64,000 nt of DNA from an uncultured Lachnoclostridium sp. GTDB taxonomy: Bacteria; Bacillota; Clostridia; Lachnospirales; Lachnospiraceae. Positions within the stretch are counted from its first letter, which is position 1. Every line of letters starts with the position of its first letter. Shown one piece after another: positions 1-8,789 of this stretch. Under the pieces are notes generated by a model. The model made no database searches. It was not told the origin of the DNA and saw only the letters and a program-made list of their open reading frames with translations. The stretch is from positions 310,001 to 374,000 of the forward strand of contig CALWLW010000002.1 in assembly GCA_944381625.1 (NCBI GenBank), read 5' to 3'. Position numbers and translations under genes: made by a program.

Positions 1-5
1 GATAA

Positions 6-34
6 CCCTGGAGGCAGATGTCTCCGGGGTTTTT
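6..34 (+). terminator. Rho-independent terminator of an upstream unit
   Basis: CCCTGGAG (6-13) pairs with CTCCGGGG (22-29), allowing one G-T pair, and is followed by five T. It closes a transcription unit left of the window, so the dnd operon probably starts its own transcription after it. Confidence 0.7.
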
Positions 35-78
35 GCTTTTCACTTTTCACAGGTATATAGATCCTCGCAGATAATTTC

Positions 79-107
79 TTGTATCTCCGGGGATTTTCGT
101 TTATAAT
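79..107 (+). promoter_or_regulatory. Putative promoter of the dnd operon
   Basis: A perfect TATAAT (102-107) lies 17 bp after a weak TTGTAT (79-84). It falls between the upstream terminator and dndC. I see no gene in positions 35-228. The -35 is poor, so this call rests mainly on the -10 box and position. Confidence 0.4.
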
Positions 108-228
108 CTATACTTAGTGTATTGCACGGATCCAGGAAAAAGATATTTCGCTGTCTCAACAGGATGGACGAAAGAAACGCAGAGCTTGGGCTGAATAAGC
201 AGAAAAGCAGGGTATTAGGAGAACATGA

Positions 229-1620
229 ATGACAACAAATAGTTATTTCAGCGAAAATACATTAGAGGAATTGATTGAAGAGATTCAATACGTGTACCGG
301 TCTGATGACCGTCCATGGATAATCGGATACAGTGGAGGAAAAGATTCCACGACGGTTGTAGAACTTGTCTATAAAATGCTGTTGGGCCTTCCGGACTGGC
401 AGAGGCATAAAATGGTGTATATTGTGTCGTCGGATACAAGGATCGAGAATCCTCTTATTAAAATATATCTCAGCAAATTGAATGAAATGATAGGAGAAGC
501 GGCTGAACGCGACGGGCTGCCATTGAAGACAGCGATTGTACAGCCCCCGGCTGATAATTCTTTCTGGGCAAATGTCATTGGAAGAGGATTCCCCACGCCT
601 AAAGTTACCGGAACGTTTCGGTGGTGTACAGACCGGTTAAAAATTAATCCGTCAGCTGAGTTTATCCGGGATATTATAAAGAAAGAAAGCACCGAAGTAG
701 TTGTGGTGCTGGGAGTGCGCAAAGCGGAGAGCATTGCAAGAAAACGCCGGATCGAAGGAAGAGAGCTTGCGAATCGTGTGATGAACAGGCATGAAACTAT
801 CAAAGGGGCATACGTGTATAATCCCATTGTAGAACTTACCACAGAAGACGTTTGGGATGTCTTGTTCCAAATGGATGGGGGGCAGACGCCATGGGGTTCC
901 AATAATAATGAACTGGCCTCTTTATATTCGGATGCGGACAGCGGAGAATGCCCTTTTGCTGATATGAATGCAGGGGGACAGACGCAGACGTGCGGCAATT
1001 CCCGGTTTGGGTGCTGGGTATGTACTGTGGTCAAGGAAGATAAATCTTTGAATGGATTTATAAAAAGCGGCCATAGAGAGCTGATCCCTTTGGCAGATTT
1101 TAGAAAGTGGCTTATCAGCATTCGTAATGACGAGGATAAAAGGGAAAAGAAACGCAGAGATGGAACGGTATATAAGATGAAAACCGGTGAGATGGGATAT
1201 GGACCATTTACATGGGAAGCCCGGCAGCTGATCCTTACGAAGCTTTTGGAAACACAGGAGAAAATGGGATACGAACTGATCTCAATGGATGAACTGAAGG
1301 CGATCGACGAGATCTGGGACGCCGAGCTTGATTTGTCCAGGAGAACATTGGTAGAACTCTATAAGAATAAAACAGGTCAAAAACTTCCCTGGTATCAGTA
1401 TAAGAAACCGCTGATTGATGCGGAGACGGTTGCTGAGCTGGAAAGACTGGCGGCGGAGCATGAGATCCCCTTTGACCTGGTGAGAAATATTATCTTGTCT
1501 GTTTATCAGAATAAAAATTTTTCAAATCAAAGAAAGATGAGAGAAGCTCTGGAGCGGTTACTCAACCAACAATGGCTTCACCATGAGGTCCTGGAGGAGA
1601 TTGAAGATGAAAATAGATAA
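229..1620 (+). CDS. dndC: DndC, DNA phosphorothioation sulfurtransferase-like protein
   Basis: DndC is an iron-sulfur, PAPS-reductase-like ATP pyrophosphatase that takes part in replacing a non-bridging DNA backbone oxygen with sulfur. The 463-aa product has the PP-loop SGGKDS at residues 35-40. A cysteine-rich stretch near residues 244-268 (CPFADM...TCGNSRFGCWVCT) is suited to the 4Fe-4S cluster. The start at 229 follows AGGAGA at good spacing; the overlapping ATG at 225 is too close to it. It is the first gene of dndCDEA and overlaps dndD by 14 nt. The operon is visibly more AT-rich than most of the window, which suggests horizontal gain. Confidence 0.93.
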   Translation: MTTNSYFSENTLEELIEEIQYVYRSDDRPWIIGYSGGKDSTTVVELVYKMLLGLPDWQRHKMVYIVSSDTRIENPLIKIYLSKLNEMIGEAAERDGLPLKTAIVQPPADNSFWANVIGRGFPTPKVTGTFRWCTDRLKINPSAEFIRDIIKKESTEVVVVLGVRKAESIARKRRIEGRELANRVMNRHETIKGAYVYNPIVELTTEDVWDVLFQMDGGQTPWGSNNNELASLYSDADSGECPFADMNAGGQTQTCGNSRFGCWVCTVVKEDKSLNGFIKSGHRELIPLADFRKWLISIRNDEDKREKKRRDGTVYKMKTGEMGYGPFTWEARQLILTKLLETQEKMGYELISMDELKAIDEIWDAELDLSRRTLVELYKNKTGQKLPWYQYKKPLIDAETVAELERLAAEHEIPFDLVRNIILSVYQNKNFSNQRKMREALERLLNQQWLHHEVLEEIEDENR

Positions 1621-3742
1621 AATTGCATTATACAACTTCAGTTCCTTTGAGGGATTTAACGAGTTTGATTTCTCGATTGAAGATGACAGCAAAAATATTA
1701 TACTTATCGGCGGCAAGAACGGAGCGGGGAAAACCTCTTTGTTTTCTGCGATTAAGATTGCGTTGTATGGCCCGTTGGCGTTTGGATATCTTGGAGCTAA
1801 TCCTCGATATATTTCTAAAATAAAGGATTTTATAAATTCCAGAACGTTCCAGACAGATAAAGTTGAATCATGGGTGCGGGTTACCATATCTCTGATGGTG
1901 GAGAGAGAAATAAAAGAATATGAAGTCACGCGGGGCTGGGCTTATGACAGCCAGAGGCTTGCTGAAAAATATTGTGTGAAACTGGATGGAAAGCTTCTGG
2001 ACGAACAGGAGTTATCATATTTTCAAAACTATCTGCAGAGTCTGATCCCGCCAGATCTGTTTGAACTTTTCCTTTTTGATGGAGAAGCAGTAGGAAGCAT
2101 TTTTTCCACCAGTGTTTATAATTCCTATATAAAGAATGCAGTGTATACGTTATGCGGCCTTGATATATATGAGATAATCCGGAAGTATACACATGGATAT
2201 GCCGGGAAAGCGTCAACAGAGGACGAGAAGAAGATTCTGGATGAGTATGAGCGGCTGAAAGAGGCTGTAGATGATACTGCTGAATTGAAAGGTAAAATAA
2301 GCGCGGAGATAGACCGCGAAAAAGAAGAATTGAGTCAGCTCGATACAGAACTGCTGGAATTAGAGACCGCGTTTAAAAAAGCCGGTGGAATTTCTGCGGC
2401 TGAAAGAGAGCGGATGGTACAGGAGTATGAAAAAGCGGAACGTGTAAAAAATGAGTCTGCCGCGGGGATGAAATCTTTTATGGAAGGTATCATGCCATTT
2501 TATATTGTCAGAGATTTTAACGATAAAATATCTGCACAGCTGGAGTGTGAGGAAAAGGGAGAGATCTTTCACTATATCAGGGAAAAATTGAACCGCGAAG
2601 AGATTTTGGCAGCGTTAAAAGCAGATGTTTCAGACCGTGCCGTGGATACTCTGCTGAATATGCTTCTGGAAAAATTTAAGCCGGAAGGTTTTAGCGAAGA
2701 AGCTGTCCCTGTTTACAGTCTTTCCAGGGAAGAACAGGGACGTGTAAACGCTATGATTTCCACTTTGTGGAATTTTGATGCAGAGGGCCTGATCAGGAGT
2801 ATCCGTCAAAAGCAGCAGGCGTCAGATACGGCAATGAGAATAAACAGAATTTTTAAAAACGCGATGGCGGATGAAGATGCCGCTGTTTTTACGGAAAAAG
2901 AAAACCAGATATTAAAGAAAAAAGGAGAATTGAATCAAAAAATATACGAGAAAACAACTGCTTTGGAGCAAATCTCAGACCGGCTTGAGATTTTGGAAAA
3001 ACAGAAAGAACGCACCTGGCAGCGCGTCAAAGAAAATGTCCGTAATCGTCATGTGTTCGAATTAAGTAATGGGTTGACCAATATGATGGATGCTCTTCTG
3101 GTTTCCAAAACTGCCGAGATAAAGAAAAATCTGGAGAATTTGATCATAGACAACCTGCAGCGGATTTACCGGAAAAACAATTTGATCACACATATTGAGA
3201 TAGATGATTCTTTCCAGTTCAATCTTTATCAGGATGCGGTATATACGGCAGAACAGCTGCTCCACCTTATGAAAAATCTTGGGAAACAAAGCGTTGCAGA
3301 AGCAGTGGGTAAAAAAGGGCAGGAAATACTTTTTGAAAAGTATGAAGTCAATACGTTGAGTTCTCTGCAAAAAATGTTGATGCTGAATCCAGATGATACA
3401 TTTGAACTTTATCAGAAGATAGATCTGAACAGACTTTCCAAAGGAGAGCGTCAGATATTCATACTATCGTTATATTGGGCGATTATAGAACTGTCGGGCC
3501 AGGATATCCCGTTTATCATTGATACGCCGTATGCCAGAATAGACGCAAATCACAGAAAGGAAATTTCAGAGAAGTTTTTCCCGAATATCAGTAAACAGGT
3601 AGTGATTCTCTCAACAGATGAAGAAATAAACGAAGAGTATTACAGAATTATCAAACCTTATGTGGCGCGGGAATATCTGCTGGTGAACGATGAGAATCAG
3701 AACAGAACATCCGTGGAGGAGCGCTATTTTTTTGAGGTATAG
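1607..3742 (+). CDS. dndD: DndD, SMC-like ATPase of the phosphorothioation complex
   Basis: DndD is a Rad50/SMC-type ATPase thought to open or nick DNA for sulfur insertion with DndC and DndE. The 711-aa protein has Walker A GGKNGAGKTS at residues 35-44 and long charged coiled-coil stretches (about 200-290 and 420-480). An ABC signature LSKGERQ lies near residue 610, followed by Walker B FIIDTPYARID near 635. I chose 1607 over the in-frame ATG at 1583 because GGAGG (1593-1597) sits 9 nt upstream and the protein then begins MKIDKIALYNF, normal for this fold. It ends 2 nt before dndE. Confidence 0.92.
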   Translation: MKIDKIALYNFSSFEGFNEFDFSIEDDSKNIILIGGKNGAGKTSLFSAIKIALYGPLAFGYLGANPRYISKIKDFINSRTFQTDKVESWVRVTISLMVEREIKEYEVTRGWAYDSQRLAEKYCVKLDGKLLDEQELSYFQNYLQSLIPPDLFELFLFDGEAVGSIFSTSVYNSYIKNAVYTLCGLDIYEIIRKYTHGYAGKASTEDEKKILDEYERLKEAVDDTAELKGKISAEIDREKEELSQLDTELLELETAFKKAGGISAAERERMVQEYEKAERVKNESAAGMKSFMEGIMPFYIVRDFNDKISAQLECEEKGEIFHYIREKLNREEILAALKADVSDRAVDTLLNMLLEKFKPEGFSEEAVPVYSLSREEQGRVNAMISTLWNFDAEGLIRSIRQKQQASDTAMRINRIFKNAMADEDAAVFTEKENQILKKKGELNQKIYEKTTALEQISDRLEILEKQKERTWQRVKENVRNRHVFELSNGLTNMMDALLVSKTAEIKKNLENLIIDNLQRIYRKNNLITHIEIDDSFQFNLYQDAVYTAEQLLHLMKNLGKQSVAEAVGKKGQEILFEKYEVNTLSSLQKMLMLNPDDTFELYQKIDLNRLSKGERQIFILSLYWAIIELSGQDIPFIIDTPYARIDANHRKEISEKFFPNISKQVVILSTDEEINEEYYRIIKPYVAREYLLVNDENQNRTSVEERYFFEV

Positions 3743-3744
3743 CC

Positions 3745-4125
3745 ATGATTTTTAGATTAAGAACGTCCAAAAGGACACAAGAGATTTTCCAGGAACTGGA
3801 AGGAAGAACAAATTATAAACCTTATACTCTGGTGAAACATGCCATTGCGTGGTCGCTGAAAGAAAATACTTCTGTGGAAGATTTTGAATCAGATTCTGAC
3901 GGACTGGATCTGAACAGGCAGACAATTACCGGCGACTATGAAACGTATTTTAAAGTGTTGATAGAACAGGTAGAAGGCAAATATTTACCGGAGGAGGAGT
4001 ACTTTCCCAAGTATATTAAAGCCCATATTGACAGGGGAAGTAAATTGCTGCTTGATATGTATAATCATGCAGGAAGTGTGGAGAAATATATCCTTCAGGT
4101 TTTGGGAGAGGGGGATACCGTATGA
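3745..4125 (+). CDS. dndE: DndE, small DNA-binding phosphorothioation protein
   Basis: The 126-aa product begins MIFRLRTSKRT and has the size and order expected of DndE, a small basic protein that binds nicked DNA and scaffolds DndC and DndD. Its lysine and arginine residues cluster at the N-terminus, and no membrane segment is seen. It starts 2 nt after dndD, and its TGA overlaps the ATG of dndA, so all four genes look translationally coupled. Identity rests on size, N-terminal sequence and position between dndD and dndA. Confidence 0.85.
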   Translation: MIFRLRTSKRTQEIFQELEGRTNYKPYTLVKHAIAWSLKENTSVEDFESDSDGLDLNRQTITGDYETYFKVLIEQVEGKYLPEEEYFPKYIKAHIDRGSKLLLDMYNHAGSVEKYILQVLGEGDTV

Positions 4126-5315
4126 TTTATTTTGACAACAGCGCAACTTCTCCGGTGGATGAAGAAGTGCTGGATGCGATGATCCCGTATTTGAAGGAAG
4201 AGTATGGGAACCCATCCAGTAAATATTACTGCAAAGCAGTTAACGCCTATCATGCGGTGGAACAGGCACGGGATTCCGTTGCCGCACTGCTGGGAGCAAA
4301 GCCGGAAGAGATAATATTTACATCCGGCGCAACAGAGAGTACCAATTTTATTATAAAAGGGTATATGGATTACAGAAGGTACTATGGAGATGGAAAAAAC
4401 CATCTGATCACTTCTGCTGCAGAACATAAGGCCACATTGAATACCTGTAAATATCTTAATGGGGATCTGTATTCCAATAATGATCCTACGATCAGCCTGT
4501 TCGGTGATAAAAAGAGGGTAGATCGGGGATATGAGGCGACCTTTGTGGACGTAAATGAAATTGGAGAAGTTACGGCAGAAGCGGTGCTGGATGCTGTCAG
4601 GCCAAATACAGCGCTGGTTTCCGCGATCTATGTGAATAATGAAACCGGGACCATCAGTGATGTGGCAAGTATAGCCGATATTTGCAGGGAACGAGATATT
4701 GCGTTCCATTCAGATTTGACGCAGGCGGTTGGTAAAAAACGTATCAATGTTCATGAGATGGGACTGGATTATGCTTCATGTTCCGCGCATAAAATATATG
4801 GCCCGAAAGGTATTGGAGCGGCATATCTGAAAAGTGATGATTATGGAATTCAGCCGATTACGGCGTTTATGCATGGGGGAGAGCAGGAATATGGTTTCAG
4901 AGGCGGCACGCTTGCGGTTCATGATATTGTTGGATTTGGAAAGGCCGCTGAAATTGCTGTGCGGGATGAAGTGAAAAATGAAGAAAGACTGCTGGTACTT
5001 GACAGACTGCTGGTTGATGGAATAAAGGAGATTCCTGATCTGTCACTGACCAATCCTTCTGAAAAGAGACTGCCGGGAATTGTCAGTATTATTGTTGACC
5101 GGAAAGACTTCAATAATGAACGGTTTATAAAAAAAATAAGCGGTCAGGTGGCTTTGTCGACCGGATCCGCATGCAGTGCCGGGGAACCGTCTCATGTGAT
5201 AAAGGCGATCGGGCTGGAAAAATCTGTGTCCAAGATTTTAAGAATCACTATTAACAAATTTACTTCCAAAGAAGATATTGAAATTCTGCTTGAACTTTTA
5301 AAAACAAATTTATAG
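4122..5315 (+). CDS. dndA: DndA, cysteine desulfurase supplying sulfur for DNA modification
   Basis: This is a class V aminotransferase-fold, PLP-dependent cysteine desulfurase of the NifS/IscS group, 397 aa. The PLP-binding lysine is K224 (SAHKIYGPKG). The persulfide-forming cysteine is C351 in GSACSAGEP, and the N-terminus reads IYFDNSATSPV. Its ATG overlaps the dndE stop, placing it as the last gene of the operon. That marks it as the dedicated sulfur donor DndA, not a housekeeping IscS. No Fe-S scaffold gene follows; the next gene is an unrelated MerR regulator with its own promoter. I saw no terminator after it. Confidence 0.9.
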   Translation: MIYFDNSATSPVDEEVLDAMIPYLKEEYGNPSSKYYCKAVNAYHAVEQARDSVAALLGAKPEEIIFTSGATESTNFIIKGYMDYRRYYGDGKNHLITSAAEHKATLNTCKYLNGDLYSNNDPTISLFGDKKRVDRGYEATFVDVNEIGEVTAEAVLDAVRPNTALVSAIYVNNETGTISDVASIADICRERDIAFHSDLTQAVGKKRINVHEMGLDYASCSAHKIYGPKGIGAAYLKSDDYGIQPITAFMHGGEQEYGFRGGTLAVHDIVGFGKAAEIAVRDEVKNEERLLVLDRLLVDGIKEIPDLSLTNPSEKRLPGIVSIIVDRKDFNNERFIKKISGQVALSTGSACSAGEPSHVIKAIGLEKSVSKILRITINKFTSKEDIEILLELLKTNL

Positions 5316-5331
5316 GAATTTTTATTTCCCA

Positions 5332-5362
5332 TTGACCCTCCCCTTAGGTCAGGCTGTATACT
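5332..5362 (+). promoter_or_regulatory. MerR-type promoter with 19-bp spacer and operator dyad
   Basis: TTGACC (5332-5337) and TATACT (5357-5362) are separated by 19 bp, the lengthened spacer typical of MerR-activated promoters. Inside lies an inverted repeat, TGACC (5333-5337) and GGTCA (5347-5351). It drives the MerR gene at 5406, so autoregulation is likely. Confidence 0.75.
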
Positions 5363-5405
5363 GATACCAGATTCGAATCGAAGACCACGCACAGGAGGGA
5401 CAAGG

Positions 5406-6224
5406 ATGCTTACAGTGGGAGAATTTTCAAAAATATGTCAGGTAAGTATAAAGACGCTGCATTATTATGACAAGATCGGCCTTTTGGTTCCCATAAAGGT
5501 GGACCCGTTCAGCGGATACCGGTATTATGACAGCCATCAGGTGGAGCAGATGCTGCTGATCGGAAGGCTGAAACGGTACGGGTTTTCTCTCGACGATATC
5601 CGGATACTCCTGGAATGCGGGGATGACAGAGTGCTCTTTGCAGCACTGTGCCGGCAAAAGGAGAAACTGGAACTGCAGAAGCGGGACAAGGAACTGGTGA
5701 TCCGGGAACTGTCCGCTCATCTGCAGAATTTTGAGAGGACAGGTGACATTATGGGATATCAGAAGGATTATAAGATTGCAGTGGAGAAGGCGCCGGACAG
5801 GACTGTGATCGCCAGCCGCCAGATGATGGGCGTAAAAGATTTCGGAACGTATTACAGCGGATTGTATGAACGCATGGCGAAAGACCATCTTACGCCGGAC
5901 GGCCTGAGGGGGGCGGTCTATTACGATGACGAATTCAACCATGAAAGCTCGGATATCGAGCTGATCGTGGGGATTTGTGAGAAGGATAAAGCCGATAAGA
6001 CCATGGAGGGGCGGCTGTGTGCCGCTACCATCCACAAAGGGCCGTATTCTTCCTTGTCCGACGCGTACGGAGCGCTGGTGGCCTGGATTGAAGAGAACGG
6101 ATATGCCTGGGACGGAGCGCCTTATGAAATCTATACGAAAACACAGTTCGACGGGCTTGCGCCGGAGGACTGGGAGACGAAGATCTTTTTCCCGGTAAAG
6201 AAACGGCCTGCGGCAGAAGTATGA
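5406..6224 (+). CDS. MerR family regulator with GyrI-like effector-binding domain
   Basis: The 272-aa protein has a MerR helix-turn-helix at the N-terminus (LTVGEFSKICQVSIKTLHYY, then the wing GYRYYDSHQ) and a dimerisation helix at about residues 75-110. A C-terminal GyrI/BmrR-type ligand domain covers about 120-270 and ends IFFPVKK. Such proteins bind small, often cationic or amphipathic, compounds and activate a promoter with an over-long spacer, which is what lies just upstream. No pump or transporter is adjacent. The genes that follow, an FAD-Rieske oxidoreductase and its partner, could be targets, but a 125-bp gap separates them. Ligand unknown. Confidence 0.85.
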   Translation: MLTVGEFSKICQVSIKTLHYYDKIGLLVPIKVDPFSGYRYYDSHQVEQMLLIGRLKRYGFSLDDIRILLECGDDRVLFAALCRQKEKLELQKRDKELVIRELSAHLQNFERTGDIMGYQKDYKIAVEKAPDRTVIASRQMMGVKDFGTYYSGLYERMAKDHLTPDGLRGAVYYDDEFNHESSDIELIVGICEKDKADKTMEGRLCAATIHKGPYSSLSDAYGALVAWIEENGYAWDGAPYEIYTKTQFDGLAPEDWETKIFFPVKKRPAAEV

Positions 6225-6303
6225 TCGGAGCATGAGAACACATGGTGCGCCCCGGCGTTTTGGGCCAATTGGAATACTTGCGGCGATTCCCGCGTATAAA
6301 CTC

Positions 6304-6343
6304 CCTCCCATGGGAAATGTTATGAGTAAAAGTGTATGGGAGG
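6304..6343 (+). promoter_or_regulatory. Inverted repeat that can mask a ribosome-binding site
   Basis: CCTCCCAT (6304-6311) is a perfect complement of ATGGGAGG (6336-6343). The second arm contains the Shine-Dalgarno GGGAGG of the oxidoreductase gene at 6350. Folding would hide the ribosome site, so translation could be controlled here. Confidence 0.45.
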
Positions 6344-6349
6344 CAGTTT

Positions 6350-7780
6350 ATGGAATCCATATGGATGAAAACGTATGAAGGCAAAAGAAGACCTGCTCTC
6401 ACAGGCATCACTGAGGCGGACGCTGTGGTGGTGGGAGCGGGGATGGCGGGAATCCTGACCGCCTGGCAATTGGAGCAGGCGGGGGTGCGCACCATTGTGC
6501 TGGAGGCCGGCCGGATCGGCGGGGGCCAGACCGGGAATACCACAGCCAAGATCACGGCCCAGCACGGGATGTTCTGCGACGCGTTTATTGAGAAAAAGGG
6601 AGAAGAGACGGCGGGCGGTTATGTGCGGGCCAATCAGGCCGCGGTGGAGGAGTATAAGCGGATTGTCCGGGAGGAGGGTATTGACTGCGATCTGATAGAG
6701 ACCGACGCCTACGTCTATTCCATGGATGAGGAATGTCTGAGACGGGAAATGGAAGCGGCGCGGAGACTGGGAGTGGATGCGTCTTATGAGGAGCATGTGG
6801 AGATTCCGGTGCCCTGTGCGGGAGCCGTGTGTTTTCCCCATCAGGCGGCGTTCCATCCGCTGAAATTCATGGGCGCGCTGGCGGAACAGCTGACGGTCTA
6901 TGAAGACAGCCAGGTGGTGGAAGCGGAAGAGCATCTGGTAAGAACGCCGGAAGGGAGCGTAAGAGCCGGCAGCGTCATATTTGCCGTGCATTTTCCGTTT
7001 ATCAATTTTCCGGGCATGTATTTTGCCAGGATGCATCAGGAGCGCTCTTATGTACTTGCGCTGGAACATGCGGGCAGGCTGAACGGCATGTATATAGGAA
7101 GCGGGAAGGACAGCTTTTCTTTCCGCCAGTATGACCAGTATCTATTGTTTGGGGGAATGTCCCACAGGACTGGAGAAAACCGGGATGGGGGATGCTATGA
7201 GAGACTGAAGGAGGCCGCGGCAAAGCTTTATCCGGAGAGCAGTGCGGCGGCCTCCTGGTCTGCCCAGGACGGCGTCACCATAGATGAAATCCCTTTTATC
7301 GGCCGGTATGCCTCTTCCCAGCCGGACTGGTATGTGGCGGCCGGATTCCGTAAATGGGGCATGAGCTCGGCCATGGTGTCCGCCATGCTGATCAGGGATA
7401 TGGTCTGCGGAATCGAAAATCCGTATGCCGGGATATTTTCCCCGTCCAGATTCTCCGCGGAGGAATTGCCCGGGCTTGCCCTGGAAGGGGGAAAAGCCGT
7501 CCAGGGGCTGACAAAGCGCTTTTTCAACATCCCCGGCGAGACGGCCGCCGCGTTGGAACGGGGCCGCGGCGCAGTGGCAGAGACCCCGCAGGGCAAGGCG
7601 GGCGTCTATAAAACGGAGGACGGAAGGATATTCCAGGTGCAGGCGGTCTGTCCCCACATGGGGTGCGAACTGGCATGGAACCCGGATGAAGGCTCCTGGG
7701 ACTGCCCCTGTCACGGTTCCCGGTTTGACTGTGAGGGAAATCTTCTGGACGGTCCGGCCCAGGAGGGAATCCAGTTATGA
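6350..7780 (+). CDS. FAD-dependent oxidoreductase with C-terminal Rieske [2Fe-2S] domain
   Basis: The 476-aa protein starts with a Rossmann FAD motif (VVVGAGMAGILTAWQLEQAG, about residues 22-41) of the DAO/glycine-oxidase type. It ends with a Rieske domain whose ligands are C434-x-H436 and C452-x-x-H455. This architecture is known in uncharacterised bacterial oxidoreductases; electrons would pass between FAD and the Rieske cluster. The start at 6350 has GGGAGG 6 nt upstream; a GTG at 6332 is less likely. Its TGA overlaps the ATG of the next gene, so the two products are probably made together. Substrate unknown. It has no signal peptide and is likely cytosolic. Confidence 0.85.
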   Translation: MESIWMKTYEGKRRPALTGITEADAVVVGAGMAGILTAWQLEQAGVRTIVLEAGRIGGGQTGNTTAKITAQHGMFCDAFIEKKGEETAGGYVRANQAAVEEYKRIVREEGIDCDLIETDAYVYSMDEECLRREMEAARRLGVDASYEEHVEIPVPCAGAVCFPHQAAFHPLKFMGALAEQLTVYEDSQVVEAEEHLVRTPEGSVRAGSVIFAVHFPFINFPGMYFARMHQERSYVLALEHAGRLNGMYIGSGKDSFSFRQYDQYLLFGGMSHRTGENRDGGCYERLKEAAAKLYPESSAAASWSAQDGVTIDEIPFIGRYASSQPDWYVAAGFRKWGMSSAMVSAMLIRDMVCGIENPYAGIFSPSRFSAEELPGLALEGGKAVQGLTKRFFNIPGETAAALERGRGAVAETPQGKAGVYKTEDGRIFQVQAVCPHMGCELAWNPDEGSWDCPCHGSRFDCEGNLLDGPAQEGIQL

Positions 7781-8661
7781 GCGAGTATTTCTACGGATGG
7801 TATTTTCGCTGTCAGGGAAGCGGAGGGAGCCTGGCCGTGATCCCGGCGGTGCATGTATCGGAGGCGAAACAGTCCTGTTCCATACAGATCATAACGCAGA
7901 AAGGGAGCCTGTGCAGAGAATTTCCCATCTCCCGGTTCCGCATCGACCGGAAGAAATGCAGGATGCAGATTGGTGAGAACCGGTTTTCCAGAAAAGGGAT
8001 CCGTCTGGATCTGGAAACGCCCGGAGGAGTGACTGTGAAAGGAGCCATGCGTTTCGGTGCATTTTCAGAGCCGAAGTACGACATGATGGGGCCTTTCTCA
8101 TTGATCCCGCGGATGGAGTGCAGTCATGCTGTCTACAGCATGAAGCATACGGTGAACGGGATGATGGAGATCGGCGGTGAAAAGCTGGAATTTCATGAGG
8201 GGAAAGGGTATATGGAAGGGGACAGCGGCGTTTCGTTTCCCGACCGGTATATTTGGACCCAGCATTTTCTCCCGGAGGGTTCGATGATGATTGCCGCGGC
8301 GTCGATCCCGCTGGCAGGCGTTCGTTTTACGGGAACGGTGGGCTTCCTTTTTCTGAATGGCAGGGAATACCGTTTTGCCACTTATCTGGGCGCGTCTGTC
8401 GAAAAAATGAAGGATGGGGAACTGCTGATCCGTCAGGGCAGGTACCGGCTTCAGGTGCGTCTCCCGGAATTTGGCGGAAGCATGCTCAATGCCCCGGAAA
8501 GTGGGAAGATGACGCGAAAGATACGGGAAGACATCGCCTGCAGGGCGGAATATACGCTCACATGCGGCGGCCGGGTACTGCTTCATGCAGTGACGGACCG
8601 GGCCGCCGCAGAATACGACGTAAAAGAAGGCTTCTTCCAACAGTCAAAGCAGAATTCCTGA
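7777..8661 (+). CDS. Tocopherol-cyclase-like family protein
   Basis: A 294-aa soluble protein whose pattern (opening YFYGWYFRCQG, then MECSHAVYSMKHTVNG and YMEGDSGVSFPDRYIWTQ) fits the tocopherol cyclase-like/DUF2804-like beta-barrel proteins found in anaerobic Firmicutes. A quinone-cyclising activity is not expected in this organism, so the family name should not be taken as function. It overlaps the upstream FAD-Rieske gene by 4 nt, which suggests one shared pathway, perhaps on a hydrophobic or pigment-like substrate. The 128 bp after it, up to the convergent rnf operon, hold no terminator I could recognise. Confidence 0.6.
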   Translation: MSEYFYGWYFRCQGSGGSLAVIPAVHVSEAKQSCSIQIITQKGSLCREFPISRFRIDRKKCRMQIGENRFSRKGIRLDLETPGGVTVKGAMRFGAFSEPKYDMMGPFSLIPRMECSHAVYSMKHTVNGMMEIGGEKLEFHEGKGYMEGDSGVSFPDRYIWTQHFLPEGSMMIAAASIPLAGVRFTGTVGFLFLNGREYRFATYLGASVEKMKDGELLIRQGRYRLQVRLPEFGGSMLNAPESGKMTRKIREDIACRAEYTLTCGGRVLLHAVTDRAAAEYDVKEGFFQQSKQNS

Positions 8662-8789
8662 GAGAACTCCACAAAGAAAACAGTATCTGAAAGAATAATA
8701 AGATTTTCCGCAGCGGTGGTCTGTATAAATTGTTACACAGCGATCCGTGTTGTGAAAAAAAGTCCGGTGAGGATGCAAGCCCGTCCGTT

